Positions 18,949 through 27,930 are shown, counted from the first letter of the stretch. The stretch is 64,000 nucleotides of DNA from Lysobacteraceae bacterium NML08-0793 (GCA_002798275.1 NWQR01000001.1:248001-312000), one strand, 5' to 3'. The notes: generated from the sequence alone by a model not told the origin. Numbers and translations: made by a program.

Positions 18949-19419
18949 ATGATTTATGAAATAAGAGAATTAATGCCTTGCGAAATCAATCTGTTGAATG
19001 AATTTCTGTATGAGGCGATTTTCATTCCCGAGGGGATGCAAGCGCCGCCCAAAGATATTGTGAACCACCCTGATTTGCAGAAATATATTGCAGATTTTGG
19101 CAGAAAAGATGATGTCTGTTATGTGGCGGAAGTCGAGGGTAAGGTGGTAGGGGCGGTATGGACGCGCATCATCCATGATTTTGGCCATGTTGATGATGAA
19201 ACCCCGTCCCTTTCCATTTCGATTTTCAAGGGGTATAGAAATTTGGGTATTGGCGCGGCGCTTATGCAACAAATCCTTTTGACTTTGAAAAAGCGAGGAT
19301 ACAAGCAAGTTTCGCTTTCGGTTCAAAAAGCCAATCCTGCGCTGCGCATGTATGAAAAACTGGGTTTTGAAATTGTCCGCGAAAATGAAGAAGACTGCAT
19401 CATGGTTCGCGGACTTTGA
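18949..19419 (+). CDS. GNAT family N-acetyltransferase, AT-rich
   Basis: 156 residues. The GNAT acetyl-CoA binding motif is in ISIFKGYRNLGIGAALMQQ (about 90-108), followed by NPALRMYEKLGFEIV typical of RimI/small-molecule acetyltransferases. The substrate is unknown. Codons are strikingly A/T-rich compared with neighbours (many AAA, GAA, ATT), and it follows a DUS-type hairpin; both suggest acquisition from a lower-GC donor. The preceding 85 bp are also AT-rich and may hold its own promoter. Confidence 0.9.
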   Translation: MIYEIRELMPCEINLLNEFLYEAIFIPEGMQAPPKDIVNHPDLQKYIADFGRKDDVCYVAEVEGKVVGAVWTRIIHDFGHVDDETPSLSISIFKGYRNLGIGAALMQQILLTLKKRGYKQVSLSVQKANPALRMYEKLGFEIVRENEEDCIMVRGL

Positions 19420-19470
19420 TTGATGAAGCCCCCGGAATATGGCCGGACAAAATCTGCTTTCTGTGCCTGC

Positions 19471-19486
19471 GCGCAATCCGTGACAA
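19471..19486 (+). repeat. 16-bp repeat GCGCAATCCGTGACAA, copy 3
   Basis: Exact copy, 70 bp upstream of the second GST start, in the gap after the acetyltransferase. In one frame it reads GCG CGC AAT CCG TGA, close to the last codons of the AraC-family gene (CCG CGC AAT CCG TGA). The identity ends after ACAA here. Confidence 0.8.
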
Positions 19487-19556
19487 ATATCGCACGGCGA
19501 TTTGCGGCAGGATGGCCGCTCTTGTACGACAGACACATTCACTTTGGAGACACCCC

Positions 19557-20183
<627 letters not shown>

Positions 20184-20235
20184 TGCGCTGATGTGTTTCA
20201 AAAAAGACGGCACAACCACTAGAGGAGAAACATTC

Positions 20236-20439
20236 ATGACCTCACCCACCCCACTGGCCTGCCGCTGCGGCAAGACGCAAATGGAAGTGATCGGCGTGGA
20301 AGATGTGGCCGCCTGCCGCCAAGCCCTGTTGCGCGCGGGCATCGCCGCCGCCGAGATCGCTGATTACGGCTTCGTGCAGGTCTGCGATACCCAAGACCCG
20401 CACGGCAACCGCGTATCGTTTGTGCAACTCATGTCGTAA
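20236..20439 (+). CDS. Short chimeric ORF: CxC-type N-terminus joined to VOC C-terminus
   Basis: 67 residues from the ATG at 20236, with AGGAG upstream. Residues 1-18 (TPLACRCGKTQMEV) resemble the beginning of DUF6151/GFA-like zinc proteins. Residues about 19-67 resemble the last module of a glyoxalase/VOC protein (DVAACRQALLRAGI, then TQDPHGNRVSFVQL). It looks like the product of an in-frame deletion joining two neighbouring genes, or a decayed VOC gene. Whether the protein folds is doubtful. A GC hairpin (20447-20468) follows. Confidence 0.6.
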   Translation: MTSPTPLACRCGKTQMEVIGVEDVAACRQALLRAGIAAAEIADYGFVQVCDTQDPHGNRVSFVQLMS

Positions 20440-20446
20440 ATCTCCG

Positions 20447-20468
20447 GGGGCGGACATTTCTCCGCCCC
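20447..20468 (+). terminator. GC hairpin after chimeric ORF
   Basis: Arms GGGGCGGA and TCCGCCCC with loop CATTTC, 7 bp after the stop at 20439. There is no T tract, so intrinsic termination is uncertain. Confidence 0.4.
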
Positions 20469-20522
20469 GGCGCATGGCGTCAGCCAGCCTTGCGGCGGCT
20501 TGCGCTACCCACCCCACACCAT

Positions 20523-20733
20523 GAAGCTACGGCAGCGCCTGCTGCACTTAAAGCCCGCAAATGGTCACGCGATGCCGATGACGATGCATTTATCCGCACC
20601 GCACTCGCGGCCCACGCCCCCCTGGCTGGTCAGTGGTGATTCTGATTTGTTGGAGCTCCCCGCTATCGAGAGCTTGCGAATCCTCAATCCTGCCAAGGCG
20701 CTGGCCATGATGAAATCCAGCGCCTCCCAATAA
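20523..20733 (+). pseudogene. Frameshifted C-terminal remnant of a PIN-domain (VapC-like) toxin
   Basis: This 414-bp interval (20440-20853) has no intact gene. From 20523 one frame reads ...KWSRDADDDAFIRTALAAHAP. After a run of six C at 20617-20622 the next frame continues WLVSGDSDLLELPAIESLRILNPAKALAM to a stop at 20733. Joined, these give the end of a PIN nuclease: the RDxDDDxF acidic cluster, the SGDSDLL motif and the IL-P-A tail of the TIGR00305-type family. The N-terminal half is missing and no antitoxin is visible. One extra C would account for the frame change. Confidence 0.75.
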
Positions 20734-20853
20734 CAATCCGCCTTTGCCGCTGGCAGTCGCACTCAAGCCGCTGCTCTGGCAAACTGCGCGCAAATCCAAC
20801 CTTGTCCGGGCGACGCAACACGCGCCGCCTTTTCCTTTTCGGAGCCTTATCGC

Positions 20854-21270
20854 ATGAATGCCACCCCGCGCCCGCCACTCACGCTATCCCGTCTTGATGT
20901 GGAGCGCCTTGAAACCCTGCTGGAAAAAGTCGATCCCGACCAGATCAAAACCGCGGCGCTGGTGGAAGAGTTGATGCGCGCGCATGTGGTCGAGCCACAG
21001 CAAATGCCCGCCGATGTGGTGTCGATGAACTCCACCATCGTGCTGCGCAACGAAACCAATGGCGATGAACGCGAAATCACTCTGGTTTATCCGCACGATG
21101 CCGATGGCAGCCCCGGCAAAGTGTCGATTCTGGCGCCGGTGGGCAGCGCCCTGATTGGCCTCAAGGTCGGCGACAGCATCGACTGGCCGATGCCCGGTGG
21201 CCAGACGGCCAAACTGCATGTCCTGTCCATCCGCTTCCAGCCCGAGGCCGCCGGCCAATACGACCGCTGA
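20854..21270 (+). CDS. rnk: Rnk-like nucleoside diphosphate kinase regulator
   Basis: 138 residues of the GreA/GreB-related Rnk family: a short N-terminal helical arm ([18 protein letters not shown], about 9-27) and the FKBP-like C-terminal domain ([52 protein letters not shown]). Rnk binds RNA polymerase and affects nucleotide metabolism. A short gap of 17 bp separates it from parC, so they are probably cotranscribed. Confidence 0.88.
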   Translation: MNATPRPPLTLSRLDVERLETLLEKVDPDQIKTAALVEELMRAHVVEPQQMPADVVSMNSTIVLRNETNGDEREITLVYPHDADGSPGKVSILAPVGSALIGLKVGDSIDWPMPGGQTAKLHVLSIRFQPEAAGQYDR

Positions 21271-21287
21271 AATCCCGCATCCTGCCC

Positions 21288-23534
21288 ATGAGCAACGACA
21301 TCTCCCGCCCCGCCTTCCACGGCTTCGAACAAATCCCGCTGCGCGAATATGCCGAACGCGCCTATCTTGATTATTCGATGTATGTGGTGCTTGACCGCGC
21401 CCTGCCGTTTGTCGGCGATGGTTTGAAGCCCGTGCAGCGCCGCATCATCTATTCGATGAGCGAATTGGGGCTGTCAGCGGCCAGCAAGCCGAAAAAATCG
21501 GCGCGCACCGTGGGCGATGTGATCGGCAAATACCATCCGCATGGCGACAGCGCCTGTTACGAGGCGCTGGTGCTGATGGCGCAGCCGTTCTCCTACCGCT
21601 ACCCACTGATCGACGGCCAAGGCAATTTCGGCTCCAGCGACGACCCCAAGTCGTTCGCGGCGATGCGCTATACCGAATCGCGCCTGACCCCGATTGCCGA
21701 AGTCCTGCTGGGCGAGTTGGGACAAGGCACAGTGGACTGGGAGGCCAATTTCGACGGCACGCTGGAAGAGCCAGCCTGGTTGCCCGCGCGCCTGCCGCAT
21801 CTGATGCTGAACGGCACCACCGGCATTGCCGTGGGCATGGCAACCGACATTCCACCGCACAATCTGAGCGAAGTGGTCAGCGCCTGCATCCGCCTTCTGG
21901 ATGACCCCGATGCCAGCGTTGCCGACCTGTGCGAGCACATCAAAGGCCCGGACTATCCCACCTCGGCAGAAATCATCACCCCGGCCAAAGACCTGTTGGC
22001 GCTGTACGAAACCGGCAATGGCGCAGTGCGCGCCCGCGCCACCTACAGCCGCGAAAATGGCCAAATCATCATCACGGCACTGCCCTATCAGGTTTCGCCA
22101 TCCAAGGTGATTGAACAAATCGCCACGCAGATGCGCGCTAAGAAACTGCCCTGGCTTGAGGACATCCGCGATGAATCCGACCACGCAACGCCGGTGCGCA
22201 TCACCCTGATTCCGCGCAGCAACCGCGTGGATACCGAGCAGTTGATGGGGCATTTGTTCGCCACCACCGATCTTGAAAAAAGCTACCGGGTCAATTTCAA
22301 CGTGATTGGCCTGGATGGCCGCCCGCAGGTGAAGAATCTGAAGGTTTTTCTTGGCGAATGGCTGGCCTTCCGCCAGAACACCGTTACCCGCCGCCTGAAA
22401 CACCGGCTAGAAAAGGTCGAGCGCCGTCTGCACCTGTTGCAAGGGCTGTTGATTGCCTTCCTGAACCTGGATGAAGTCATCCACATCATTCGCACCGAGG
22501 ACGAGCCCAAGCCGGTTCTGATGGCGCGTTTTGGCCTCAGCGAAGAGCAGGCCGACTACATTCTGGATACCAAGCTGCGACAACTGGCCCGGCTTGAAGA
22601 AATGAAAATCCGCGGCGAGCAGGATGCGCTCGCCCGTGAACGCGAAGCATTGCTGGAAGTATTGGAAAGCCGCGCCAAGCTGAAAAAACTCATCAAGGAC
22701 GAACTCTTGGCCGATGCCAAAAAGTTTGGCGATGCCCGGCGCTCTCCGCTGGTCTGCCGCGAAGCCGCCCAGGCACTGGCCGAAACCGAACTCGTTGCCA
22801 GCGAGCCGGTCACCATCGTGCTCAGCGAAAAAGGCTGGGTGCGCGCAGCCAAGGGACATGATGTGGACGCGGCAAGTCTCTCTTACCGCGAAGGCGACCG
22901 TCTGCTGGCCGCCGCACGCGGGCGCAGCAATCAGCAAGTGGCGTTCCTCGACAGCGCCGGGCGCAGTTATTCCACCCCGGCACATACCCTGCCCAGCGCA
23001 CGCGGCAATGGCGAACCGTTGACCGGACGCTTTGCGCCAGCCGCCGGTGCCAGCTTCCGCGCGCTCATCAGCGCCGACAACGACAGCCGCTTGGTGCTGG
23101 CCTCAAGCGAAGGCTATGGCTTCATCACCCGGTTTGAGAACCTCACCAGCCGCCAGAAAGCCGGCAAGGCCATGTTGAGCCTTGGCAGCGGCGCGGACGT
23201 GCTGCCTCCGGTGCTTGCGCCCAACCCGCAGAGCGACCGCATCGTGGTGGTTACCAGCGCCGGGCATGTACTGGCCTTTGCCCTGTCTGAACTTCCAGAG
23301 CTGGACAAAGGCAAGGGCAACAAACTCATCGACATCCCCAAGGCCAAGCGTGCCACCGAAAAAGTCATCGCCATCGCCGTGGTGCCCGAGGGCGGCAAAC
23401 TGCGCGTGCACGCCGGTGCCCGCACCATGACGCTCGGCTGGAAAGAGCTGGACGATTACCTCGGCAACCGCGCCAGCCGCGGCGGACTGCTGCCACGCGG
23501 CTGGCAAAAGGTGGACGCACTGGCGGTGGAATGA
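21288..23534 (+). CDS. parC: DNA topoisomerase IV subunit A
   Basis: 748 residues, the DNA-cleaving subunit that decatenates chromosomes with ParE. The catalytic tyrosine is Tyr128 in [11 protein letters not shown]. The quinolone-determining region keeps the susceptible residues Ser88 and Glu92 (E. coli Ser80 and Glu84) in [21 protein letters not shown]. The C-terminal beta-pinwheel follows from about residue 500. parE is not in the window. The gene ends 84 bp before the convergent methyltransferase. Confidence 0.97.
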   Translation: MSNDISRPAFHGFEQIPLREYAERAYLDYSMYVVLDRALPFVGDGLKPVQRRIIYSMSELGLSAASKPKKSARTVGDVIGKYHPHGDSACYEALVLMAQPFSYRYPLIDGQGNFGSSDDPKSFAAMRYTESRLTPIAEVLLGELGQGTVDWEANFDGTLEEPAWLPARLPHLMLNGTTGIAVGMATDIPPHNLSEVVSACIRLLDDPDASVADLCEHIKGPDYPTSAEIITPAKDLLALYETGNGAVRARATYSRENGQIIITALPYQVSPSKVIEQIATQMRAKKLPWLEDIRDESDHATPVRITLIPRSNRVDTEQLMGHLFATTDLEKSYRVNFNVIGLDGRPQVKNLKVFLGEWLAFRQNTVTRRLKHRLEKVERRLHLLQGLLIAFLNLDEVIHIIRTEDEPKPVLMARFGLSEEQADYILDTKLRQLARLEEMKIRGEQDALAREREALLEVLESRAKLKKLIKDELLADAKKFGDARRSPLVCREAAQALAETELVASEPVTIVLSEKGWVRAAKGHDVDAASLSYREGDRLLAAARGRSNQQVAFLDSAGRSYSTPAHTLPSARGNGEPLTGRFAPAAGASFRALISADNDSRLVLASSEGYGFITRFENLTSRQKAGKAMLSLGSGADVLPPVLAPNPQSDRIVVVTSAGHVLAFALSELPELDKGKGNKLIDIPKAKRATEKVIAIAVVPEGGKLRVHAGARTMTLGWKELDDYLGNRASRGGLLPRGWQKVDALAVE

Positions 23535-23554
23535 TGGCGAGGCTTTCAAGCACA

Positions 23555-23580
23555 GGCAGCGGCTATGAGTTGTCGCTGCC
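23555..23580. terminator. Weak hairpin between convergent parC and methyltransferase genes
   Basis: Arms GGCAGCG and CGCTGCC with a 12-base loop in the short gap between two convergent genes. No clear T tract on either side; termination is a guess from position. Confidence 0.35.
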
Positions 23581-23618
23581 CTGTCGGAATATCTGTCAAG
23601 AATCCGCCGCCCTCTAAT

Positions 23619-24209
23619 TCAGGCACGCTCCAGCGCACTGGCCTGTGCGGCAAGCGTCGGTGAAAGCCACAGATGCGAGCCTGCCTGCACCAAACCCGCG
23701 CGACGAAACCGTTGTCGGTACCACTTGGCTGGCCGCGCATAAAAGCCTTCTTCATCGCCCACGGCAGCATCTTCAGCCGTAAACAGCTCAAGAAAGGCCA
23801 CGCCGCCGGTGAGCTCCACCAAACCCGGTAGCCCCTGCCCCAATTCGCGGGCATCTAGGTAATGCAGTACATCGCTGCAAACGAGCAAATCCACCGGCGC
23901 GCACGGGCGCAAATAGCGGAAGTCGGCAAACCGGGCGTAATGCAGGCCGCGAGTGCGCCCATATCGCTCGATGGCGTAGTGGCTGCTGTCAAAGCCCAGA
24001 TATTCCAGCCCCGGGCGCAGTTTCAAAAGCGGCGCGCGCCAAGCGCCTTCGCCACAGCCAATATCCAGCACGCTGCGTAGCGGGCGCTCCAGATGGTATT
24101 CGGCCATCGCCACGGCCAGCGCCACCTTGCGCGCCAGTCGCTTGTCATCGTGGAGACCTTCGCGGCGATACCAACGGTCGAAATATTCGTGGTCATATTG
24201 CTTCGTCAT
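23619..24209 (-). CDS. Class I SAM-dependent methyltransferase
   Basis: 196 residues with the SAM-binding motif VLDIGCGEG at about 47-55, the acidic end of strand 2 in YLGFDSS, and VDLLVCSDVLHYLDARE as motif IV/post-I. Substrate unknown; the short length leaves little room for a substrate domain. It is convergent with parC and divergent from the cyclophilin gene, 44 bp away, so two promoters share that gap. Confidence 0.88.
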   Translation of the reverse strand: MTKQYDHEYFDRWYRREGLHDDKRLARKVALAVAMAEYHLERPLRSVLDIGCGEGAWRAPLLKLRPGLEYLGFDSSHYAIERYGRTRGLHYARFADFRYLRPCAPVDLLVCSDVLHYLDARELGQGLPGLVELTGGVAFLELFTAEDAAVGDEEGFYARPAKWYRQRFRRAGLVQAGSHLWLSPTLAAQASALERA

Positions 24210-24253
24210 CGTGGCATGCTATCCAAATACCCGTTCCCCGTCAGGAGCTTCGC

Positions 24254-25183
24254 ATGAAAAAAAACCTGCTCGCCCTTGCCTTACTGGCTGCGATCAGCAC
24301 GCCCACTGCGCTCGTTGCCGAAGAAAAGCCCGCCTATCGCAGCAGCAAGGAAATCATTGACGCGGCACCAGCCAGTGCCTGGCGTACACCGGCACCGGAA
24401 AACCTGCTGTACATGGAGTTCGCCGACGACAAGCTCGCCATCATCGAACTGGCGCCGCAGTTCGCTCCGCAGCATGTGGAAAACATTCGTGCGCTGGCGC
24501 GGGCGGGATTCTGGGATGGCACCACGATCTATCGCTCGCAGGACAACTTCGTGGTGCAGTTTGGTGATGCCGATGCCGACGATGCGGCCAAGGCCAAGCG
24601 CATTCCCGACGGCGTGGCACAAAAGTTGCCGGCCGAGTTTCAGCGCAGCGCACGCGGGCTTGCGTTCACCCCGATGCCCGACCGCGATGGCTGGGCAGCA
24701 GAAACCGGCTTTGTCGATGGTTTCCACGCTGCCCGCAACCGGGTCGATGGCGAAGCCTGGATGACGCATTGCTACGGGCTTTTGGGCGCCGGTCGCGGCA
24801 ATGCGCCAGATAGCAGCATCGGCGCAGAACTGTATGTGGTCACCGGGCAATCACCGCGTGCGCTCGATGGCAATATCACCAGTGTCGGTCGGGTATTGCG
24901 CGGCATGGAGTTTTTGAGCGTGCTGCCGCGCGGCCCCGAGCCGCTGGGCATGTATAGCGACCCGGCGATGCGCACGCCGATTCGGCGCATCCGGCTGGGC
25001 AGCGAAATCCCGGCTGCCGAACGGCTACAGCTTGAAGTGATGCGCACCGATGCCCCAGCCTTCGCCGCTGCGGTGGAGGCGCGCCGCAACCGCCGCGATG
25101 CTTGGTATGTCAAACCCGCAGGCCATATCGACATCTGCAATATCACCGTGCCGGTACGGGAAAAACCCGCCGCCGCCCAGTAA
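24254..25183 (+). CDS. Exported cyclophilin-type peptidylprolyl isomerase
   Basis: 309 residues with an N-terminal signal peptide (KKNLLALALLAAISTPTALVA, residues 2-22). The cyclophilin fold is recognised by IIELAPQFAPQHVENIRALARAGFWDGTTIYRSQDNFVVQFGDA, followed by an unusually variable middle and GRVLRGMEFLSVLPRG near the end. It likely assists folding of periplasmic proteins. AGGAG precedes the start. It is followed 21 bp later by the 97-residue unknown gene, probably in one transcript. Confidence 0.88.
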   Translation: MKKNLLALALLAAISTPTALVAEEKPAYRSSKEIIDAAPASAWRTPAPENLLYMEFADDKLAIIELAPQFAPQHVENIRALARAGFWDGTTIYRSQDNFVVQFGDADADDAAKAKRIPDGVAQKLPAEFQRSARGLAFTPMPDRDGWAAETGFVDGFHAARNRVDGEAWMTHCYGLLGAGRGNAPDSSIGAELYVVTGQSPRALDGNITSVGRVLRGMEFLSVLPRGPEPLGMYSDPAMRTPIRRIRLGSEIPAAERLQLEVMRTDAPAFAAAVEARRNRRDAWYVKPAGHIDICNITVPVREKPAAAQ

Positions 25184-25204
25184 CCCCCTCAAAGGAGACC
25201 TCTC

Positions 25205-25498
25205 ATGCCCCTGTTGCGCATGCGTATCACCGGCAGCGAAGCGGATATTCGCGCCATCACCAATCTGTTGCAGAGCCTAGATGGCATCGAGCATGTCGAA
25301 GAAGTGGCCGACCTGATGCCGCATATGGATGATGCCGATTCCAGCTCGGCCGGGCTTTCAGACGTGCGCGGCCCGAATGTACACGCGCTGGAAGTCGAAG
25401 CCCCGAACAAGGCCACCGCCCGGCATGTACGTCAATTGCTGGAAGAACTGTCGTTCGACCTGGATGCGGTGGTCGAGTTCGAGGAAGACGAGGACTAA
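25205..25498 (+). CDS. Conserved small acidic protein, unknown
   Basis: 97 residues, AAGGAG upstream. The start (LLRMRITGSEADIRAITNLLQSLDGIEHVEEVADL) and the second half (NVHALEVEAPNKATARHVRQLLEELSFDLDAVVEF) each look like a beta-alpha-beta unit, suggesting a ferredoxin-like fold. The last residues are very acidic (EFEEDED). No motif assigns a function. Its TAA stop codon is also the left target-site duplication of the MITE-like element that follows. Confidence 0.8.
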   Translation: MPLLRMRITGSEADIRAITNLLQSLDGIEHVEEVADLMPHMDDADSSSAGLSDVRGPNVHALEVEAPNKATARHVRQLLEELSFDLDAVVEFEEDED

Positions 25499-25766
25499 GA
25501 GCCTGTTTACGCATCTCTTTCTAATATCCGTTGCTTCGCAAAGGCGGTAGCTGCAAGGCGCAAAGCGCAGGCGGACTGGTGGTCCGGCGAGCATTTGCAA
25601 CACAGCAGATGCTGCCTTTGCGGTGCAACCCCTAGGGCAAGGCATAAAATGCGCAGGCGCTTTGTTGCACACCTTGCCAAGACAGCCAGTCTTGGCTGCG
25701 GCGTGCGTCGCAATCCTGCACATTTCCTGCACTTGCGGGCATCAGAAAGAGAGCGTAAACAGACCC
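25499..25766. mobile_element. 268-bp MITE-like element with TAA target duplication
   Basis: The left end GAGCCTGTTTACG and the right end, read inward GGGTCTGTTTACG, are 13-bp terminal inverted repeats with two mismatches, and similarity continues through TCTCTTTC. TAA is found on both sides (25496-25498 and 25767-25769). A 3-bp TNA duplication with GAG/GGG-type ends fits IS5-family transposition, for example an IS1031-like parent. No transposase frame is inside; an internal hairpin (25676-25696, arms GCCAAGAC/GTCTTGGC) is. It covers most of the 327-bp gap before the next gene. Confidence 0.8.
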
Positions 25767-25825
25767 TAACAACCCCGGCTGCGTCTTGCCAACAATCTCG
25801 CCCGGCATCCGGATGCTGGGACAAT

Positions 25826-26281
25826 TTACGGCTGGCGTGCTTCAAACTGGCCGCTGACTTCACGACCATCGGCCAGTTTGAAACGAATCACCACAGGCTC
25901 GCCCGGCCGGATTTCACGCTGCGGGCGCATCAGCATCAAATGCAGGCCGCCCGGTTGCAGTCGCGTTTGGCCATGCGCCGATACCGGCAAGGCGTGAATC
26001 TGCCGCATCCGGCTCACCCCCGCTTCGCGGCGGGTTTCATGCAGTTCCACCTCCGCATACACCGGGCTTGTGGCGGCGACGATTTCTACCGCTTTGCCAC
26101 AGGGGTTCTCAATCCGGGCAAAGCCTGCGTGCATCGGCATGCCCCCGGGCAACAGGCGCACCCAGCCATCGGCAATCCGCATCTGGCAATCACCTCCGGC
26201 AGCTTGCACACGCTGCTTGGCACTGGCCGGAAAGCTCGCGGCCAGCAATATGCTCAAGGCGGCAATGACAATGTTTTTCAT
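25826..26281 (-). CDS. PCu(A)C-type periplasmic copper chaperone
   Basis: 151 residues from ATG 26281 (AGAGGT upstream). A signal peptide (residues 1-20, AALSILLAASFPASA) is followed by the cupredoxin-like PCu(A)C domain. The copper ligands fit the family pattern: His of VELHETR, Met of RMRQIH and the His-Leu-Met of GGLHLMLM. It delivers Cu(I) to the CuA site of cytochrome oxidase, complementing the SCO1-like protein elsewhere in the window. It follows the sulfurtransferase gene by 11 bp. Confidence 0.9.
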   Translation of the reverse strand: MKNIVIAALSILLAASFPASAKQRVQAAGGDCQMRIADGWVRLLPGGMPMHAGFARIENPCGKAVEIVAATSPVYAEVELHETRREAGVSRMRQIHALPVSAHGQTRLQPGGLHLMLMRPQREIRPGEPVVIRFKLADGREVSGQFEARQP

Positions 26282-26292
26282 GATGACCTCTT

Positions 26293-27132
26293 TCAAGAAG
26301 TGGCGACAGGGCGCGCGGGGTCGCTGATCCAGCCACTCCACGAGCCTTTATAAAGCTTGCTGCCAACCAAGCCGGCATGCGCCATCGCCAGCAGATGATG
26401 GCAGGCGGTTACGCCGGAGCCGCACATCACCACCAAGTCCGAAGGCGTGCGCCCACCAAGCAATTGGGCGAATTCGGCAAACAGCGTCTGCGATGGTTTG
26501 AAATGGCCATCGGCGGCGAGATTCTCGCTGAACGGGCGATTCACCGCCCCCGGCACATGGCCTGCGCGCGCATCAATGGGTTCGACATCGCCACGGAAAC
26601 GCTCGGCGGCACGCGCATCCAGCAGCAGGCCGCCATGCGCCAGATGTGCGCTGACATCTGAATGGTCAAACAGACGTGAATAATCAAAATTGCCCGGCAA
26701 GGGCGGATTCTCGTGCAAGACGGGCACTTCGGTGCTGATCGGCAAACCCGCCGCCTGCCAGGCCGCCAACCCGCCATCGAGCACCGCCACCGCCGCATGG
26801 CCGAACAAGCGCAGCAAGCACCAGGCGCGCGCGGCGAACATGCCATTGTCGGCGTCATAGGCCACCACCTGCGTGTTCGGGGTGATGCCCCAGGCAGCGC
26901 ATTTTTGCGCCCATTGCGCTGCCAATGGCCAAGGATGACGCCCCTGCCCGACTTGCTGCATATCGGACAAGTCCCGTTCAAGTTCGGCATGAAATGCACC
27001 GGGAATATGGCCGGCGCGATATTGCGCGATCCCGGCCTGCACATCGCCAAGCACCGCACGACAATCAAGCAACACGCAATGCGCTGCGGTTTCGGCCAAC
27101 GCCTCGACACCCACCAGACTTGTCCAACTCAT
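26293..27132 (-). CDS. sseA: Two-domain sulfurtransferase (thiosulfate/3-mercaptopyruvate type)
   Basis: 279 residues with two rhodanese domains; the second carries active Cys237 in the loop CGSGVTA, the pattern of 3-mercaptopyruvate sulfurtransferases. The first domain lacks a catalytic loop of this kind, as usual. ATG 27132 overlaps the Nudix gene stop by ATGA. It transfers sulfane sulfur to cyanide or thiol acceptors. The symbol is by family, since thiosulfate specificity cannot be excluded from sequence alone. Confidence 0.88.
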   Translation of the reverse strand: MSWTSLVGVEALAETAAHCVLLDCRAVLGDVQAGIAQYRAGHIPGAFHAELERDLSDMQQVGQGRHPWPLAAQWAQKCAAWGITPNTQVVAYDADNGMFAARAWCLLRLFGHAAVAVLDGGLAAWQAAGLPISTEVPVLHENPPLPGNFDYSRLFDHSDVSAHLAHGGLLLDARAAERFRGDVEPIDARAGHVPGAVNRPFSENLAADGHFKPSQTLFAEFAQLLGGRTPSDLVVMCGSGVTACHHLLAMAHAGLVGSKLYKGSWSGWISDPARPVATS

Positions 27133-27737
27133 CTTGCCGCCTCCAATCGGTTGCGCAGGTTTTCCACAATCATCGCCGTCGCGCCCCAGACCCGTGCCGG
27201 ATGCCCCGGCCAAGGGTGCAGCTCGGCGATACGCAGGGTTTGCCCCCGCCATTGCCGACTGCTGTGAAACAGGCTCTCCGGCGCCAGCAAAAAGGACAGC
27301 GGCAACTCAAAGACCTCGGCCACTTCCTGCGGATCGGGCGCCGCCTGATAGTCGGCGGCAAGCGCTGCCACCACCGGCATCACCCGGAAACCGCTGATGG
27401 TCATCAGCGGATCAAGAAATCCCAAGGGGCGAATGCTTTGCGCCGGGATGCCGATTTCCTCGCGCGTTTCGCGCAGCGCCGTGGCGACCGCATCCCGATC
27501 CTGCGCTTCCATCGCGCCACCTGGAAAGCTCACTTCGCCGGCATGGGTGCGCAAATGTTCGGTGCGGCGGGTGAAAACCACCTGCCAGCCGCTTTCGCGC
27601 TCGACCAAGCCAACCAAAACCGCCGCTTCACGCAGGGGCTCGGCAAGAAAAGCCGCCAGCGCGGTATTCCAGCCCGCCCCCATCGGCGCGGCCTGCAAGG
27701 GATGCAGCGCCGCTTGCAAGGTGTGCAGATTCATCAT
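27129..27737 (-). CDS. Nudix hydrolase, CoA pyrophosphatase-like
   Basis: 202 residues. The Nudix box spans about 73-96 (G-G-A-M-E...REtREEIGI), preceded by RTEHLRTHAGEVSFPGG, the motif typical of the NudL/CoA-diphosphatase subfamily. It likely hydrolyses coenzyme A or related diphosphates. It overlaps the sulfurtransferase gene and the DUF1289 gene by 4 bp each, making a tightly coupled three-gene operon followed by the copper chaperone. Confidence 0.9.
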   Translation of the reverse strand: MMNLHTLQAALHPLQAAPMGAGWNTALAAFLAEPLREAAVLVGLVERESGWQVVFTRRTEHLRTHAGEVSFPGGAMEAQDRDAVATALRETREEIGIPAQSIRPLGFLDPLMTISGFRVMPVVAALAADYQAAPDPQEVAEVFELPLSFLLAPESLFHSSRQWRGQTLRIAELHPWPGHPARVWGATAMIVENLRNRLEAAR

Positions 27738-27925
27738 GTCTCCGGCCGCTGCCAGCCCCGTGCGGGCAATACCACCTGCATTAGATAACGACGCTCCTCC
27801 TCGCGCATCTGCCGCCAGCGGGCGATTTCATCGCCGCTGCGGCGACAGCCCAAGCACAAACCCGCCGGGTCGAGCTGACAAACCCCGCTGCACGGGCTTT
27901 CGATGGTTTGGCCGGTATTGCTCAT
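27734..27925 (-). CDS. DUF1289 family small Cys-rich protein
   Basis: 63 residues with four cysteines in SPCSGVCQLDPAGLCLGCRRS, the DUF1289 pattern that may bind zinc or an Fe-S cluster. The helical remainder (EIARWRQMREEERRYLM) is also typical. First gene of the DUF1289-Nudix-sulfurtransferase operon, with ATGA coupling. Function unknown. Confidence 0.88.
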   Translation of the reverse strand: MSNTGQTIESPCSGVCQLDPAGLCLGCRRSGDEIARWRQMREEERRYLMQVVLPARGWQRPET

Positions 27926-27930
27926 CGCCT

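Noticed and set aside
20500-20733. Intact 77-codon frame in the rnk upstream region
   Set aside because: Only its second half resembles a PIN domain; the first half is out of frame with the PIN remnant, so it is better treated as part of a pseudogene.
25595-26353. 252-residue plus-strand frame running from the MITE-like element through the copper chaperone
   Set aside because: It crosses the element boundary and is antisense to the PCu(A)C gene; composition unlike a protein.
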